DNA from: Dyella humicola
Lineage (GTDB): Bacteria; Pseudomonadota; Gammaproteobacteria; Xanthomonadales; Rhodanobacteraceae
Direction of reading: 5' to 3'
Assembly: GCF_026283945.1 (NCBI RefSeq)
Contig: NZ_JAPDPC010000001.1
Coordinates: forward strand, 2,666,001-2,730,000
Length of the DNA stretch: 64,000 nucleotides
Positions 40,795-52,535 of the stretch are shown one piece after another (position 1 is the stretch's first letter; every line of letters begins with the position of its first letter). A model generated the notes under the pieces. It made no database searches and had not been told where the DNA came from. It saw only the letters and a program-made list of their open reading frames with translations. Made by a program: the position numbers and the translations under genes.

Positions 40795-41658
40795 TTAATG
40801 TCCACCGGGCGCGTGCGCGGCAATTTCGTCGCCATAGCGCCATTCCAGCAGGGTCTTGGCGGCCAGCGTGATCAGGGCCAGCAGGGCCAATAGCGAAGCC
40901 ACGGCGAACGCACCGACGTAGTCGTATTCGTTATAGCGCATCTCCACTTCCAACGGCATGGTGGTGGTCAGGCCGCGGATATGGCCCGACACCACGGACA
41001 CGGCGCCGAACTCGCCCATCGCACGCGCATTGCACAGCAGCACGCCATACAGCAGCGCCCAGCGGATATTAGGCAAGGTCACGCGAAAGAACATCTGCCA
41101 GCCGCTCGCGCCAAGCACGCGCGCCGCCTGCTCCTCTTCGCTCCCCTGAGCCTCCATCAGCGGTATCAACTCGCGGGCGACGAAGGGCAAGGTAACGAAG
41201 ATCGTCGCCAGCACCAGTCCTGGCACGGCGAAGATGATCTTCACGCCATGGCTATCGAGCCACGGCCCGAACCACCCCTGCGCGCCGAATAGCAGCACAT
41301 AGACCAGGCCCGAGATCACCGGCGAGACGGAGAACGGCAGGTCGATGAAGGCGCCTAACAGCGCCTTGCCGCGAAACTCGAAGCGCGTCATGGCCCAGGC
41401 CGCAGCGATGCCGAAAATCAGGTTCAGGGGTACAGCGATGGCCGCAACGATCAAGGTCAGCCGAATCGCCGCCAGCGCTTCCGGCTGTTTGATCGCGACG
41501 ACATAGGCGGCAGCACCCTGTCGAAACGCCTCCACGAAAACCGTCGCCAGCGGCAACAGCAGGAACAGCACCAAGAACCCCAGCGCGACGAGGATCAAGG
41601 CGGCATGCGCGAGACGCCGCGGCCAGCCAACGGGACGGGAAGGCAACGGCACCTTCAT
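40795..41658 (-). CDS. cysW: Sulfate ABC transporter permease CysW
   Basis: This 287-aa inner-membrane permease has six segments. The EAA cytoplasmic loop is recognisable in [20 protein letters not shown] followed by [34 protein letters not shown] is the CysW-type phrase. It lies between cysT (ATGA overlap) and cysA (9 bp). Confidence 0.95.
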   Translation of the reverse strand: MKVPLPSRPVGWPRRLAHAALILVALGFLVLFLLLPLATVFVEAFRQGAAAYVVAIKQPEALAAIRLTLIVAAIAVPLNLIFGIAAAWAMTRFEFRGKALLGAFIDLPFSVSPVISGLVYVLLFGAQGWFGPWLDSHGVKIIFAVPGLVLATIFVTLPFVARELIPLMEAQGSEEEQAARVLGASGWQMFFRVTLPNIRWALLYGVLLCNARAMGEFGAVSVVSGHIRGLTTTMPLEVEMRYNEYDYVGAFAVASLLALLALITLAAKTLLEWRYGDEIAAHAPGGH

Positions 41659-42479
41659 CGACTACGCTCCGCCCAGCGACCGCTCCAGCGCTGCAGCAGT
41701 GCCACGATGACGAGCAGTGCGAATGAAAGTAGCAGCATGGCCGCGCCTAGGGCGGCAGCGCCGGCGTAGTCGAACTGCTCGAGCTTCTGCACGATCAACA
41801 GCGGCACGATTTCCGAATGCATCGGAAGATTGCCGGCGATGAAGATCACCGAGCCGTACTCGCCCATCGCCCGCGCCAGGGCCAGCGCAAAGCCGGTCAA
41901 CAGGGTCGGCGCCAACATGGGCAGGATCACCCGGAAAAACGTCTGCCAGCGCTGCGCACCAAGGCTTTCGGCCGCCTCTTCCACGTCACGCTCCAGCGAC
42001 GCCAGCACGGGTTGCAGCGTCCGCACGACGAAGGGAAAGCCGACAAAGACCATCGCCACGAATACACCGAGCGGCGTATAGGCCACCTTGATGCCAAGCG
42101 GATCGAGCCACTTGCCGAGCCAGCCGTTCGGCGCATACAGCGTGGAGAGCGCGATGCCCGCCACCGCGGTTGGCAAGGCAAACGGCAGATCGACCAGCGC
42201 ATCGAACAGCCGCCTTCCCGGAAAGCGATAACGCACCAGCACCCAACCAACGAGCAATCCGATGACCGCGTTGAACAAAGCCGCCAGCAAGGCGCCGCCG
42301 ATACTCAAGCGCAGCGCCGCCAGCGTGCGCGGCGTACTGAGCAGACGAATCAGTCCCTCCACGCCGATACCCGATGCCTTCCAGACCAGCGCCGCCAACG
42401 GCAGCAACACGATCAGCCCCAGGTATGCCAGCGCGTAGCCGAGGCTGATGCCGAAACCAGGAAGCACCCGGTGCCGCAT
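41655..42479 (-). CDS. cysT: Sulfate ABC transporter permease CysT (CysU)
   Basis: This 274-aa permease partner of CysW has six membrane segments. The EAA loop reads [20 protein letters not shown], and [20 protein letters not shown] is the CysT-type version of the region shared with CysW. Five base pairs separate it from sbp; its stop overlaps the cysW start. Confidence 0.95.
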   Translation of the reverse strand: MRHRVLPGFGISLGYALAYLGLIVLLPLAALVWKASGIGVEGLIRLLSTPRTLAALRLSIGGALLAALFNAVIGLLVGWVLVRYRFPGRRLFDALVDLPFALPTAVAGIALSTLYAPNGWLGKWLDPLGIKVAYTPLGVFVAMVFVGFPFVVRTLQPVLASLERDVEEAAESLGAQRWQTFFRVILPMLAPTLLTGFALALARAMGEYGSVIFIAGNLPMHSEIVPLLIVQKLEQFDYAGAAALGAAMLLLSFALLVIVALLQRWSGRWAERSR

Positions 42480-42484
42480 GTCGC

Positions 42485-43486
42485 TTAGTTTCCCGTGCCG
42501 ATCTGATCGAAGATGGCCCCTTCGTCGAAGAACTTCTTCTGCGCCTGCCGCCAGTCGCCAAACACTTCCTGGATGGTGAAGGTGTTGGTCGGCGGAAATT
42601 GGCTGGCGTATTGCTTCGCCACATCCGCAGAGCGGGGACGATAGAAATTCCTGGCGGCTATGTCCTGCCCCTGCGGCGAATACAGGAACTGGGCATAGGC
42701 CTGTGCCACCGCACGCGACTCTCGCTTGTCCACATTCTTGTCGACCACGGCGACCGGCGGTTCGGCAAGGATGGTGATCGATGGCACCACGATCTGGACG
42801 GCGTCACCGCCCACCTGCTTGCGCGCCAACAGCGCCTCGTCTTCCCAGGCGATCAGCACGTCGCCGATGCCGCGCTGGACAAAGGTGTTGGTAGCGCCAC
42901 GCGCGCCGGTATCGAGCACCGGCACATGTTTGTAGAGGTCGTGCACGAATGCCCTTGCCGTCGCGTCGCTGCCACCGGGTTGCCTGAGCGCGTAACCCCA
43001 GGCGGCTAGGAAGTTCCAGCGCGCGCCACCGGAGGATTTCGGATTAGGCGTGATGACCTGCACGCCGGGCCGGACCAGATCCGCCCAGTCCTTGATGCCC
43101 TTGGGATTACCCTTGCGCACCAGAAAGACAATCGTGGAGGTATAAGGGGACGCGTTGTTCGGCAGCCGTTGCTGCCAGTCCTTGGCGATCAGGCCATGGT
43201 CGGCGATGGCATCGATATCGTAGGCCAGTGCAAGCGTGACGATATCCGCGGGCAAGCCGTCAACCACCGAGCGCGCCTGCTTGCCCGATCCTCCATGCGA
43301 CATCTGGATGGTGACATTGTCGCCATGCTGCGCTTTCCACTGCGCGACGAATGCGCTGTTGATCTGACGATAGAGTTCGCGCGTGGGATCGTAGGACACG
43401 TTGAGCAGGGTGACATCCTTGGCTGCCGCAGCCGCGGTCACCAGCATGCCTGCGGTGAGCAGCAACACGGTGAGGAACTTCTTCAT
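42485..43486 (-). CDS. sbp: Periplasmic sulfate-binding protein
   Basis: This solute receptor for the CysTWA transporter is 333 aa from the ATG at 43486, which has a strong AGGAGG site. The Sec signal is [20 protein letters not shown]. Family phrases are [40 protein letters not shown] and [20 protein letters not shown] (sulfate-binding Ser/Gly). The 120 bp upstream to the FAD gene contain a palindromic ATTGCGATTTCGCAT that could serve a CysB-type regulator, but I could not fix a promoter. Confidence 0.94.
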   Translation of the reverse strand: MKKFLTVLLLTAGMLVTAAAAAKDVTLLNVSYDPTRELYRQINSAFVAQWKAQHGDNVTIQMSHGGSGKQARSVVDGLPADIVTLALAYDIDAIADHGLIAKDWQQRLPNNASPYTSTIVFLVRKGNPKGIKDWADLVRPGVQVITPNPKSSGGARWNFLAAWGYALRQPGGSDATARAFVHDLYKHVPVLDTGARGATNTFVQRGIGDVLIAWEDEALLARKQVGGDAVQIVVPSITILAEPPVAVVDKNVDKRESRAVAQAYAQFLYSPQGQDIAARNFYRPRSADVAKQYASQFPPTNTFTIQEVFGDWRQAQKKFFDEGAIFDQIGTGN

Positions 43487-43606
43487 GACGCCTCCTGCGG
43501 ATGAACGAACCCCCAGATTACCGTCGGGGCTTGACGATGCGAAATCGCAATATGGCATGACCTCATGTCGGCGCCTTGAGCGACATCACCCCGCTACACA
43601 CGGGCA

Positions 43607-45010
43607 TCAGCCGCTGTGGCCATCGCCCACGCTTTCTCGCGCAGCCGCACCCCGCTCGGAAAACCGCGCCGCAAGGCGATGCGCGGCGATGCGTATCTCG
43701 GGCATCGCCGTGCACTCCCACAGGTTTCCGCGCAATAGCGAACCGATCGCGTACAAGCCTCCTTGCGGCTCGCCGGATTCGCCAAGCAACTGTCCATCGG
43801 CCCTGGCGAGCACACCGAGCTGAAGCGGGTCGGCGACGGCCAGCCCGTCACGCAACAACTGGGATAGCAGATCGTGGGCGCCGTAGGCGACAGCGGTATC
43901 CAGCCCCGTCGCCTGTATCGCCAGGTCGGCCTCCAACGTACTGACCAATTGCGTCGCACGCTCGCGCAAGGTGACCTGCAACGGTGCAGCACCTTCCACT
44001 TCAAGCACGCGGGCCGCATGGACCTGCAGGCGCCCTTCCTCCTGCAGTTGATGGATGAGCTGGCCAGATGCTGGCGCCATGCGATGCCGGGAAGCCTCCC
44101 AGATCCATCGCGCGTGACGCAGGAACTGCCGCCTTTGATCGTTGCTCAACTGCTGCCACAGCAACGCGTTGATAGGACGCATGCCGTCGATCACGCTGCG
44201 CCAATCGACATCCGGCACGTCCTCCATGGCCTTGCGCACGAGGCGCACCATGGGTGCCACGCCATCGCACGCCAGCAGGGCCTGGTTGAGTTGTTCCTGC
44301 TGCGGATAGGACGCCAACGGCAAGGGCGCATGCGTGCATGGCAACAGTCCATGTCGCGATACCGCAACGAGCTCGGCGTTCGGCCATTGCATCGACGCCG
44401 ACAACAAGGCGTCCACCGCAGTCAATCCCGTACCGATGACCAGTACGCGACGCGGCGCCTTCACACGTCGGTCCAGTCGCCAGGGATCGAGCTCATAGGC
44501 GCCGCTGGACAACGCCGCTGGCGATACCGTCCGCAAAGGACGTTGCGCGAGCGCACCGACCGCAAGCACGATGTGGCTGACCTCGAGCCATCGATCCGCA
44601 TCGATGCGCACAGCATAGCCCCCTCCTGGGCGACCCAAGAGCTCGCGTGCGCTCTCTGGATGAATCCTGAAACTGTGCCCTGCCTTGCGGGCGGCATCGA
44701 TACGCGCGCCGACCTGGGCCTGGATGAAATCCCCGAACAGCCGTCGCGGCAGGAAATCGGTGCCCTTCACTTGCCCAAGCTGACGCGAGGCGTGCTGGAT
44801 GAACTCCTCGCCCTGCTCAAGGAAGATACCCATGCTCGACGCCCGCACGTTGAGCAGATGCCTATCGTCGCGCGTCGCATAGGCCACGCCACGCCCGGGT
44901 GCTTCCGGGCCGACGATCCAATGCACTGTGCCGTCATGGCATTGCGCCAACAACTCGCCGAAAGCCGCCGCCCCCGCGGCACCACCACCAATCACAGCGA
45001 TATCTGCCAT
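43607..45010 (-). CDS. FAD/NAD(P)-binding oxidoreductase-like protein (YdhS-like)
   Basis: The 467-aa protein has an N-terminal dinucleotide fold: MADIAVIGGGAAGAAAFGEL. The FAD-NAD(P)-binding family signature includes PGRGVAYATRDDRHLLNVRA and SMGIFLEQGEEFIQHASRQ, a second Rossmann segment PRRVLVIGTGLTAVDALLSA, and late ADLAIQATGLDT. The reaction is unknown. I start it at 45010, where GAGGAA lies 7 bases upstream. It precedes the sulfate-transport genes by 120 bp in the same direction and may belong to the same sulfur regulon; that is inference. Confidence 0.82.
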   Translation of the reverse strand: MADIAVIGGGAAGAAAFGELLAQCHDGTVHWIVGPEAPGRGVAYATRDDRHLLNVRASSMGIFLEQGEEFIQHASRQLGQVKGTDFLPRRLFGDFIQAQVGARIDAARKAGHSFRIHPESARELLGRPGGGYAVRIDADRWLEVSHIVLAVGALAQRPLRTVSPAALSSGAYELDPWRLDRRVKAPRRVLVIGTGLTAVDALLSASMQWPNAELVAVSRHGLLPCTHAPLPLASYPQQEQLNQALLACDGVAPMVRLVRKAMEDVPDVDWRSVIDGMRPINALLWQQLSNDQRRQFLRHARWIWEASRHRMAPASGQLIHQLQEEGRLQVHAARVLEVEGAAPLQVTLRERATQLVSTLEADLAIQATGLDTAVAYGAHDLLSQLLRDGLAVADPLQLGVLARADGQLLGESGEPQGGLYAIGSLLRGNLWECTAMPEIRIAAHRLAARFSERGAAARESVGDGHSG

Positions 45011-45325
45011 AAAACGTTCCTCGTGTCGCGGACGCTGGGTCGTGCGGTCTGCCAAGGCAGGTCGCTTGCTCCACGCCGTGCAGGACTGCTCAGCTGAAAG
45101 AGGGATTCACACCGCAAAAACGGACGACGGATCCAACGCCTGGGAAGGCACTCACGACCTGACGCCCGCGAACCTGGTGCGCGTGTACCAGTACGAAACT
45201 GGCAGATGCGACCCGCATGACGCTACCCCGACGCGTGAATGTGCCTGATGCAGAATCAATCACAGTCCCCGTTAAGGCGGCGCTAGCCCTTCGTCGTCGC
45301 CCGCAGGACCGACATGCCCTGAAGG
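45011..45325. other. Gap between his operon end and FAD gene
   Basis: These 315 bp lie between hisIE (stop at 45326) and the FAD protein start. I see no convincing gene, repeat or terminator. The upstream half must contain the promoter of the FAD gene, but no clear -35/-10 pair stands out. Confidence 0.4.
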
Positions 45326-45958
45326 TTATGACGCCGCCCGCTCCGCGTGGCGCTCGGCCAGCACGGCGGCGACATCGCCCAAGCCCAGCCCACGGGCGCG
45401 CAACGTCACGACCAGGTGAAAGATCAGATCGGCGGATTCGCCAAGCAAGGCGGCATCATCCTGCGCGACCGCGGCAAGAGCGGTCTCCACCCCTTCTTCA
45501 CCCACCTTCTGCGCCATGCGGCGAATGCCGCCTTCAAACAGCTTGGTGGTATAGCTGCCCGATGGCCGTTCGGCATGGCGGCGCGCTACCAGTGCGTCCA
45601 ATTCAGCAAGGAAGCCCAGCGGTGGCGTCACGTCGTCGCCAAAACAGCTGCTGGTGCCCTTGTGGCACGTTGGTCCGTGCGGCTCGGCTAGCACCAGCAC
45701 GGTGTCGGCATCGCAGTCCGCGCGCACGGACTTCAGCACCAGCACATGACCCGACGTCTCGCCCTTGGTCCACAAGCGCTGCTTGCTGCGACTGAAGAAC
45801 GTGACCCGTCCCGTGGCCAGCGTTGTCGTCAATGCCTGCGCATTCATATAGCCCAGCATCAGCACTTCGCCACTCAGCCAGTGCTGGACGATGACGGGCA
45901 GCAGGCCATCGCCTTTTTCCCAGTCGAGCTGGGCCGGGTCGAAGTTGCTCGGGTCCAT
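45326..45958 (-). CDS. hisIE: Bifunctional PR-AMP cyclohydrolase / PR-ATP pyrophosphatase
   Basis: This fusion enzyme carries out steps 2 and 3 of histidine synthesis. The N-terminal HisI domain contains [40 protein letters not shown], metal-binding [10 protein letters not shown] and [11 protein letters not shown]. The C-terminal HisE domain contains [20 protein letters not shown] followed by [16 protein letters not shown] is placed 7 bases before the ATG at 45958; another ATG two codons upstream (45964) is too close to it. It is the last gene of the his operon, 95 bp after hisF. Confidence 0.96.
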   Translation of the reverse strand: MDPSNFDPAQLDWEKGDGLLPVIVQHWLSGEVLMLGYMNAQALTTTLATGRVTFFSRSKQRLWTKGETSGHVLVLKSVRADCDADTVLVLAEPHGPTCHKGTSSCFGDDVTPPLGFLAELDALVARRHAERPSGSYTTKLFEGGIRRMAQKVGEEGVETALAAVAQDDAALLGESADLIFHLVVTLRARGLGLGDVAAVLAERHAERAAS

Positions 45959-46053
45959 CTGCATTTCCTCTTGAAGAAGATCGGGTCACGGCTACGGCAA
46001 ATCGAGAGCGTTTAAGCTTCGACACGGAGTGCGCCCAGCTCGCCTGCCCGCTC

Positions 46054-46824
46054 CTAGATTCTGACTACGACACCCTGCCCGGCCAGCCATTGCTTGAGCG
46101 TAGGTATGGCAATGGTGCCCGCGTGAAATACGCTGGCGGCCAGCGCACCGTCGACATCGGCCTGCTCGAAGGCGTCACGGAAGTGCTCGGGCGCACCCGC
46201 GCCGCCAGAAGCGATCAAGGGTACCCGGCAGATCGCGCGAATGGCCGCGAGCTGTTCCAGATCGTAGCCCTGACGGACGCCGTCACTGCCCATGCAATTG
46301 AGCACGATTTCGCCTGCCCCCCGTTGCTGCGCTTCGCTGACCCAGTCCAAGGTGCGGCGGGCGAGCGCCCGGGTCCTGGACGGATCGCCGGTGTACTGGC
46401 GTACCCGCCATTCGCCATCCGCATCGCGCAAACTATCGATACCGACGACGACGCATTGCACGCCGAAGGCGGCGGCAAGCTCATCGATCAATTGTGGATG
46501 CTCGAGCGCTGGCGAATTCACCGAGATCTTGTCGGCACCCGCGTGCAGCACCGCACGCGCATCCTCCGCGCTGCGGATACCGCCCGCCACGCAGAACGGT
46601 ATGTCGACTTGCCGCGCCACACGCTCGACCCAACCGCGATCGACGCTGCGCCCTTCGGGACTGGCCGTGATGTCGTAGAACACCAGCTCGTCGGCGCCTT
46701 CGTCGCGATAACGCAGGGCCAGATCAACGATCTCGCCCATCACCACATGATCGCGAAAGCGAACCCCCTTCACGACCTTGCCCTCGCGTACGTCGAGGCA
46801 GGGAATGATGCGGCGACTCAGCAT
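46054..46824 (-). CDS. hisF: Imidazole glycerol phosphate synthase, cyclase subunit
   Basis: This TIM-barrel cyclase works with the HisH glutaminase. It starts [20 protein letters not shown] with the catalytic Asp; the second catalytic Asp lies in [20 protein letters not shown], with [20 protein letters not shown] near the end. Its 256 aa are standard. The frame is open to 47133, but family members start here (46824). It overlaps the hisA end by 7 bp. Confidence 0.97.
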   Translation of the reverse strand: MLSRRIIPCLDVREGKVVKGVRFRDHVVMGEIVDLALRYRDEGADELVFYDITASPEGRSVDRGWVERVARQVDIPFCVAGGIRSAEDARAVLHAGADKISVNSPALEHPQLIDELAAAFGVQCVVVGIDSLRDADGEWRVRQYTGDPSRTRALARRTLDWVSEAQQRGAGEIVLNCMGSDGVRQGYDLEQLAAIRAICRVPLIASGGAGAPEHFRDAFEQADVDGALAASVFHAGTIAIPTLKQWLAGQGVVVRI

Positions 46825-47546
46825 GCCAGTGCCTCGGCGACAGAAAAACGGCCTTCCAACAAGGCCCGACCAAGGATCACGCCGCGCGCTCCCGCCTCGC
46901 GCGCTGCGCGAATATCCTCGAGCGAACGAACGCCGCCCGATGCCTGCACGGCGAGCGATGGCACGGCGATGGCAAGGTAGCGATAAAGATCGAGATTGAA
47001 GCCGCCCAGCATGCCGTCGCGCTGAATATCGGTGCACAACAGATGCTTCGCACCATGCGCGGCATACCACGGCGCAAGGTCGTCGAGCGTGCGCGACTCC
47101 GTTTCGGTCCAGCCCGCGCTCGGCAGTGTCCATGCGCCATCTTGTTGCAGCGTGTCGAGGGCCAGCGTGAACCGCTCAGCGCCGTAGGACGTGAGCCAAC
47201 CGGCGACCCGTTCCGGCTCGCGTATCGCCAGGCTGCCCAGTACCACACGCGATACGCCCGCATCGAACAGACGCTGTACATCCGCTTCGCCACGCACGCC
47301 GCCACCGGCCTGCACACGCATCCCGGTGCCGGCAATCGCCTCGATCACCGACAGATTGTCCAAGCTACCGCCGCGTGCTCCGTCCAGGTCCACCAGATGC
47401 AACCATGGCGCACCAGCCTCGACATAGCTGCGCGCCAGCGCACGTGGATCGAAGTCGTAGGTGGTCTGCTGGGCGTAATCGCCCTGCTTCAGTCGCACGA
47501 CAGAACCGCTGCGCAGGTCGATCGCCGGAATGACGGTAAAGGTCAT
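46818..47546 (-). CDS. hisA: Phosphoribosylformimino-AICAR ribotide isomerase
   Basis: This TIM-barrel isomerase of histidine synthesis has 242 aa from the ATG at 47546. Catalytic Asp lies in [19 protein letters not shown], the half-barrel repeats include [20 protein letters not shown] and [20 protein letters not shown], and the second Asp is in [19 protein letters not shown]. The upstream frame to 47723 is a hisH shadow. It overlaps hisH by ATGA. Confidence 0.97.
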   Translation of the reverse strand: MTFTVIPAIDLRSGSVVRLKQGDYAQQTTYDFDPRALARSYVEAGAPWLHLVDLDGARGGSLDNLSVIEAIAGTGMRVQAGGGVRGEADVQRLFDAGVSRVVLGSLAIREPERVAGWLTSYGAERFTLALDTLQQDGAWTLPSAGWTETESRTLDDLAPWYAAHGAKHLLCTDIQRDGMLGGFNLDLYRYLAIAVPSLAVQASGGVRSLEDIRAAREAGARGVILGRALLEGRFSVAEALAC

Positions 47547-48133
47547 AGTTCGAGGAAGTTCTTTAGCAAGCGTGCGCCGACCTTGGCCGAACGCTCCGGG
47601 TGGAATTGCATACCGTGAAAATTGCCGCGTACGATCACCGAGGCGAATTCGCCACCGTAGTCGGTGGTCGCGAGCGTGTAGTCCCCATGGGGCACGGCGT
47701 AGCTGTGCACGAAATAGGCCCAATCCTGCTCACCAAGGCCCGCCAGCAAGGAATGTTCACGCTGGCGATGCAAGCGATTCCAGCCCATGTGCGGCACCCG
47801 CAATCCGGGTTGTTCGACAAAGCGGCGTACCGTGGCCGGCACCACGCCCAGACAGTCGACATCGCCCTCTTCCGAACTTTCGCACAGCAACTGCATGCCC
47901 AGGCACACGCCCAATACCGGTTGGGTGAGCGAGCGCATCAGCTCGACCAGGCCAAGCTCGCGCAAACGGGCCATACCCGGCCCCGCCGCGCCGACGCCGG
48001 GGAGGATCACCTTGTCGGCGGCGCGAATCGCAGCAGCGTCCGAGGTCAGCGCCGCATCAACGCCCAATCGTTGCAGGGCATAGCGTACCGAACCGATATT
48101 GGTACCGCCGGCATCGACCAGGACCACGCTCAT
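47543..48133 (-). CDS. hisH: Imidazole glycerol phosphate synthase, glutaminase subunit
   Basis: This class-I glutamine amidotransferase supplies ammonia to HisF. The 196 aa contain VILPGVGAAGPGMARLRELG, nucleophile Cys in VLGVCLGMQLLCESSEEGDV, and the His-Glu pair in FHGMQFHPERSAKVGARLL. It shares one base with the hisB stop and overlaps hisA, so hisB-H-A are tightly coupled. Confidence 0.97.
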   Translation of the reverse strand: MSVVLVDAGGTNIGSVRYALQRLGVDAALTSDAAAIRAADKVILPGVGAAGPGMARLRELGLVELMRSLTQPVLGVCLGMQLLCESSEEGDVDCLGVVPATVRRFVEQPGLRVPHMGWNRLHRQREHSLLAGLGEQDWAYFVHSYAVPHGDYTLATTDYGGEFASVIVRGNFHGMQFHPERSAKVGARLLKNFLEL

Positions 48134-49251
48134 TACAGCGCACCCTTGGTGCTCGGCAACTCGTTGCCCTCGCGCCGGATGGCCTGTCGCAATGTGCGCG
48201 CCACCACCTTGAAACAGGCCTCGACCATATGGTGTGCATTGTCGCCCCGCACTTTCAGATGCAGGTTGGCGCCCAAGGTTTCGCTCAGCGAGCGGAAGAA
48301 GTGCGGGACCAGTTCGGTCGGCACGTCACCCACACGCTCACGCGGAAACGCCCCGTCGAACACGAAGTACGGGCGCCCGGAAAGATCCAGCGCAGCGCTG
48401 GCCTGCGCTTCGTCCATCGGCAAGGTGAAATCCGCTTGGGCTTGCGCCGCGGTTTCTTGCCGAGGCAGGTCTTCCGGCTCGAAGCCATAACGCCCGATGC
48501 CACGCTTGTCGCCTAGCGCCTGCTTCAACGCCTGACCAAGCGCCAGGCCACAGTCCTCGATGGTGTGGTGCTCATCGATCTGGGTATCGCCGTCGCAGCG
48601 TAGCGCCAGCGCGAAACCGCCGTGCTTGCCGATCTGCTCCAGCATGTGATCGAAGAAGCCAAGACCGGTATGGATCTGGGGCTCGGCAGGCTTGTCCAGG
48701 TTCACGCTCACGGTAATGCGCGTTTCGCGTGTATTGCGCTCAACCGTCGACATGCGCGGTGCATCGAGCAGCTGGTGCACGATCTCGTCCCAGCTCGAGC
48801 CGTGCGCCCCCACCTTGAAGCCGCGCACGCCCATGTTGGCGGCAAACTGCAGGTCGGTGTCGCGATCGCCGACCATGGCGGAGGCGGCACGACTCCAGCC
48901 GTCGTCGGCCAGGTAGTGACGCAGCATGCCGATACCCGGCTTGCGGGTGTCCTTGCGCTCGTGCAGGAAGCTACGGTCGATCAGCACTTCACGAACGCGG
49001 ATGCCCTGGGATTCCAGTATGCGCATGAGCAATTCGTGCGGCCCGATGAAATCCGCCTCAGGAAAACTGCCGGTACCCAGGCCGTCCTGATTGGTCACCA
49101 TCACCAGCTCATAGCCTGCCGCCACGCAGCGCTGCAAGGCCGCAATAACACCGGGCAGCAGGGCAAACTTCTCATAGCTGTCGATCTGGAAGTCGTCAGG
49201 CTCCTCGATCAGGCAACCGTCGCGGTCAATAAAGAGAATCTTTCGGCTCAT
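48133..49251 (-). CDS. hisB: Bifunctional histidinol-phosphatase / IGP dehydratase
   Basis: The N-terminal HAD phosphatase has [20 protein letters not shown] and [19 protein letters not shown]. The C-terminal IGP dehydratase has His/Glu-rich [40 protein letters not shown] and [20 protein letters not shown]. Its 372 aa represent the enterobacterial-style fusion. It overlaps hisC by ATGA. Confidence 0.97.
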   Translation of the reverse strand: MSRKILFIDRDGCLIEEPDDFQIDSYEKFALLPGVIAALQRCVAAGYELVMVTNQDGLGTGSFPEADFIGPHELLMRILESQGIRVREVLIDRSFLHERKDTRKPGIGMLRHYLADDGWSRAASAMVGDRDTDLQFAANMGVRGFKVGAHGSSWDEIVHQLLDAPRMSTVERNTRETRITVSVNLDKPAEPQIHTGLGFFDHMLEQIGKHGGFALALRCDGDTQIDEHHTIEDCGLALGQALKQALGDKRGIGRYGFEPEDLPRQETAAQAQADFTLPMDEAQASAALDLSGRPYFVFDGAFPRERVGDVPTELVPHFFRSLSETLGANLHLKVRGDNAHHMVEACFKVVARTLRQAIRREGNELPSTKGAL

Positions 49252-50309
49252 GCAAATACTTCCTGCAGCACAGTAAGAACCCTGTCGTTCTCTTCCGGCG
49301 TACCGATGGTGATGCGCAGCGCATCGCCCAGCTGGGGATAACGGCGCACGTCGCGCACCACGATGCCGTCGCGCAGCAGGCGCTCGTGTGCCGCAGCGGC
49401 ATCGTCGAAGCGCACGGCGAGGAAATTGGCCTGGGACGGCAATACCTGGCGCACACCGGGTAGCGCGGCCAGCGCCGCCGCCATGCGCTGACGCTGCTGT
49501 CGCACGACCTGGATATGTTCGCCGGCCATCGCCTGACCGCGCTCGGAAAGCGCTTGCAGCGCGAGGTCCACGCAGGGAAGTGGCAATGGATACGGCGGAA
49601 TGATGCGGCGTAGCAGCCCGATCACCTCTTCGTTCGCCAGCAGGCTGCCGATGCGCGCGCCGGCCAGCGCCCAGGCCTTGGACAGCGTGCGCAACACGGC
49701 GAGATTGTCGAAACGATTGATCAGGCTCGCCACGCTCGCGGCGTCCGCGAACTCGATATAAGCCTCGTCGACCACCAGCAGCGCGCGACCGGCGAGCGCC
49801 TGCGCGAGGCGCACTACCTCAGCCTGTGCCACCAGCTGTCCGGTGGGATTGTTGGGCGTACAGACGAACACCAGCTTGACGGCGGGGGGCAACGCAGCAA
49901 GCAGCACATCCACATCGATCGCGAACGACGGGCTCAAGGGCACTTCGACCACCGCCGCATTCTGGATGCGCGCGCACACCGCATACATTCCGAACGTGGG
50001 TGGTTGGATGGCGATGGCATCCTGGCCCGCGCGGCAGAATGCACGCACCAGCAAGTCGATGGCTTCATCGCTGCCGCGTCCCACCAGCACCTGGCTGGAA
50101 CGCAGGCCATAGAGCGCGGCCAGGGCATCGAGCAAGGCCTGTGGTTGCGGATCCGGATAGCGATTGCAGCCCAAGCCATGGTCCCCCGGTGGCGCCCAGG
50201 CCGACTCGTTGGCATTGAGCATGATCTTGCCGCCGCTGGCTTCCATGCGCGCAGACGAGTACGGCTGCATGGCGCGGATCTCGGGGCGCGCCAGGTCGAG
50301 CACGCTCAT
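49248..50309 (-). CDS. hisC: Histidinol-phosphate aminotransferase
   Basis: This PLP aminotransferase has 353 aa. Visible motifs are [80 protein letters not shown], the Schiff-base Lys in [20 protein letters not shown], and the C-terminal Arg in [17 protein letters not shown]. It is coupled to hisD and hisB by 4-bp overlaps. Confidence 0.97.
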   Translation of the reverse strand: MSVLDLARPEIRAMQPYSSARMEASGGKIMLNANESAWAPPGDHGLGCNRYPDPQPQALLDALAALYGLRSSQVLVGRGSDEAIDLLVRAFCRAGQDAIAIQPPTFGMYAVCARIQNAAVVEVPLSPSFAIDVDVLLAALPPAVKLVFVCTPNNPTGQLVAQAEVVRLAQALAGRALLVVDEAYIEFADAASVASLINRFDNLAVLRTLSKAWALAGARIGSLLANEEVIGLLRRIIPPYPLPLPCVDLALQALSERGQAMAGEHIQVVRQQRQRMAAALAALPGVRQVLPSQANFLAVRFDDAAAAHERLLRDGIVVRDVRRYPQLGDALRITIGTPEENDRVLTVLQEVFA

Positions 50310-51613
50310 GCCGCCTCCTCCAGCGCTGCCAGGCGTAAGGTCACTGCCCTGCGGTGTGCCTCCAGTTGTTCGGCGGCAGCCAGCGTGGCGGCACAGGGTC
50401 CGATCGCACGCAGCCCCTCCGGGGACACTTCCTGCACCGTGATCTGTTTCTGGTAACTGGCTACGGACACACCGCTATAGCTACGCGCGTAACCATAGGT
50501 CGGCAGTACGTGATTGCTGCCGCTGCAGTAGTCGCCCAGCGATTCGGGCGTCCATGCGCCCAGGAAAACCGAGCCGGCGCTTTCGATGCCATCGAGCAGT
50601 TCGCGCGCGTTGCTCACCTGCAGGATCAGATGTTCGGGCGCATAGCGATTGCTCACGTCGATGGCCTGCGCCAGCGAAGCCACGGCGATAAGCCGGCTCT
50701 GCGCAAGCGCCTGCGCGGCGATCTCCGCGCGCGGCAGCGCCTCACATTGACGCGCCACCTCCGCCTCGACCGCATCGAGCATCGCCGCCGACGGACTCAA
50801 CAGGATCACCTGGGAGTCGGGGCCATGTTCGGCCTGCGACAGCAGATCGGCTGCCACAAAAGCCGGATTGGCCTCGGCATCCGCAATCACCAGGACCTCC
50901 GACGGACCGGCCGGCATATCGATGGCAGCACCGTCCGGATCGGCGGACACCTGCAACTTCGCTTCGGTGACCCAGGCATTACCTGGACCGAAAATCTTGT
51001 CGCACCGGGGCACTGACTCGGTGCCATAGGCCATGGCAGCGATGGCTTGCGCACCACCCAGCTTGAACACCTTGTGGACACCGTTGCTCCGCGCCGCGTA
51101 AAGCACGGCCTCATCGCAACAACCATCGGCGCGAGCCGGCGAACACAATACGACCTCGCGGCAACCGGCAATGCGCGCCGGAACGCTCAACATCAGCGCC
51201 GTGGAAGGCAGTGGCGCGCTACCTGCCGGCACATACAGTCCGACTCGCCCGACAGGGCGCAGCACGCGCTCCACGCGCACGCCAGTCGCCGTATCCAGCG
51301 CGACGGGCGTAGGCGCCGCTGCGCGATGGAACGCCTCGATACGTGCTGCCGCCTCGTCGATGGCGGCTTTCAGTTCGGGTGCCAGCTTTGCTTCGGCTGT
51401 GCGAAATTCCTCTTCCGTGACATCGATGGCCACGAGCGCGCAGCGGTCAAAGCGGGCGCTGAGTTCGCGCAGCGCGTTGTCGCCATCGGCACGCACGCGC
51501 GCAATGATTTGTTCGACGCCGCTACGCAGGCTGTCTGCGCGCGATTGCGCTGGCCGGTCCAACGCTGCGCGCTGGCCCGTCTCATCCAGGGCATTCCAGT
51601 CCAGGCGGTTCAT
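50306..51613 (-). CDS. hisD: Histidinol dehydrogenase
   Basis: This zinc NAD enzyme catalyses the last two oxidations to histidine. The start is at 51613 ([20 protein letters not shown]), giving 435 aa. Landmarks are [77 protein letters not shown] and [20 protein letters not shown] followed by [11 protein letters not shown]. It lies 28 bp after hisG. Confidence 0.97.
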   Translation of the reverse strand: MNRLDWNALDETGQRAALDRPAQSRADSLRSGVEQIIARVRADGDNALRELSARFDRCALVAIDVTEEEFRTAEAKLAPELKAAIDEAAARIEAFHRAAAPTPVALDTATGVRVERVLRPVGRVGLYVPAGSAPLPSTALMLSVPARIAGCREVVLCSPARADGCCDEAVLYAARSNGVHKVFKLGGAQAIAAMAYGTESVPRCDKIFGPGNAWVTEAKLQVSADPDGAAIDMPAGPSEVLVIADAEANPAFVAADLLSQAEHGPDSQVILLSPSAAMLDAVEAEVARQCEALPRAEIAAQALAQSRLIAVASLAQAIDVSNRYAPEHLILQVSNARELLDGIESAGSVFLGAWTPESLGDYCSGSNHVLPTYGYARSYSGVSVASYQKQITVQEVSPEGLRAIGPCAATLAAAEQLEAHRRAVTLRLAALEEAA

Positions 51614-51641
51614 GCTTTCGTACCTCTCGCTTCCGCCCGCA

Positions 51642-52535
51642 TCACGCAAGCATCTTCTCGACGGGCAGCACGAACATTTCGCGTGCCCCCGCCTTCTTGA
51701 TTTCTTCCAGCTGCCGCCAACTCACCTCGCCAGCACACAGCGCCTGCAGCATGAGCTGGTCGGGCTGGCCGGCCACCGGCAGCAGCGTTGGCTGCGGACC
51801 ACCGGGCAACAGGCGGATAACGGCATCGAGCGCCCCGCGCGAGGTCTGCAGCAGGAGCAGGCGCGACTCGCGCACCTGGATCACGCCGTCCAACCGCTTG
51901 AGCAGCAACTCGATCAAGTCGCCGCGCTCATCGGCCGGTAGCGTTTGCGGGCCAGCCAGCACGGCTTCGCTTTCCAGCAGCACCTCGGCCTCACGCAATT
52001 GATTGGCGACCAGGGTGCCGCCGCTTTGCACCAGGTCGCAGATGGCATCGGCCGTGCCCAGGCGTGGTGCAATCTCCACTGATCCGGCCAAGGTGACCAC
52101 GCCCGCCTGCACCCCGCGCGTGCGCAACCACTCACCCAGCAGGCCGGGATAGGAAGTGGCGATGCGTTGGCCGTTCAATTGAGCAGCATCGTGGTAGTCG
52201 AGCTCTTGTGGCACCGCAATGGACAAACGGCAGCGCCCGAAGCCAAGCGGGCGCCATTCGGACAAGGCGGGGCCCTCGCGGCCGGCCGTGAGCTGGTATT
52301 CGCCGAGTACGTTGCGCCCAACGATGCCCAGATCGCATACGCCCTGCGCGATCAGCCCCGGAATATCGTCGTCGCGTACCAGCAACAGATCGACCGGCTC
52401 GCCTTCGCCGAAGCAGAACAGCTTGTCCCGGCTTTGGCGAAACGTCAGGCCACAGCGATTGAGCAGGTCCAGCGCAGGCTCGGTGAGCCGGCCGGACTTC
52501 TGCATCGCGATACGCAATCTGTCCCGCGGTTTCAT
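51642..52535 (-). CDS. hisG: ATP phosphoribosyltransferase (long form)
   Basis: This is the first, feedback-regulated step of histidine synthesis. The 297 aa are the long HisG type with a C-terminal ACT-like regulatory domain ([20 protein letters not shown]), so it should not need His[52 protein letters not shown] and [17 protein letters not shown] are typical. Its ATG overlaps the yerC stop (ATGA), linking expression to the regulator. Confidence 0.97.
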   Translation of the reverse strand: MKPRDRLRIAMQKSGRLTEPALDLLNRCGLTFRQSRDKLFCFGEGEPVDLLLVRDDDIPGLIAQGVCDLGIVGRNVLGEYQLTAGREGPALSEWRPLGFGRCRLSIAVPQELDYHDAAQLNGQRIATSYPGLLGEWLRTRGVQAGVVTLAGSVEIAPRLGTADAICDLVQSGGTLVANQLREAEVLLESEAVLAGPQTLPADERGDLIELLLKRLDGVIQVRESRLLLLQTSRGALDAVIRLLPGGPQPTLLPVAGQPDQLMLQALCAGEVSWRQLEEIKKAGAREMFVLPVEKMLA

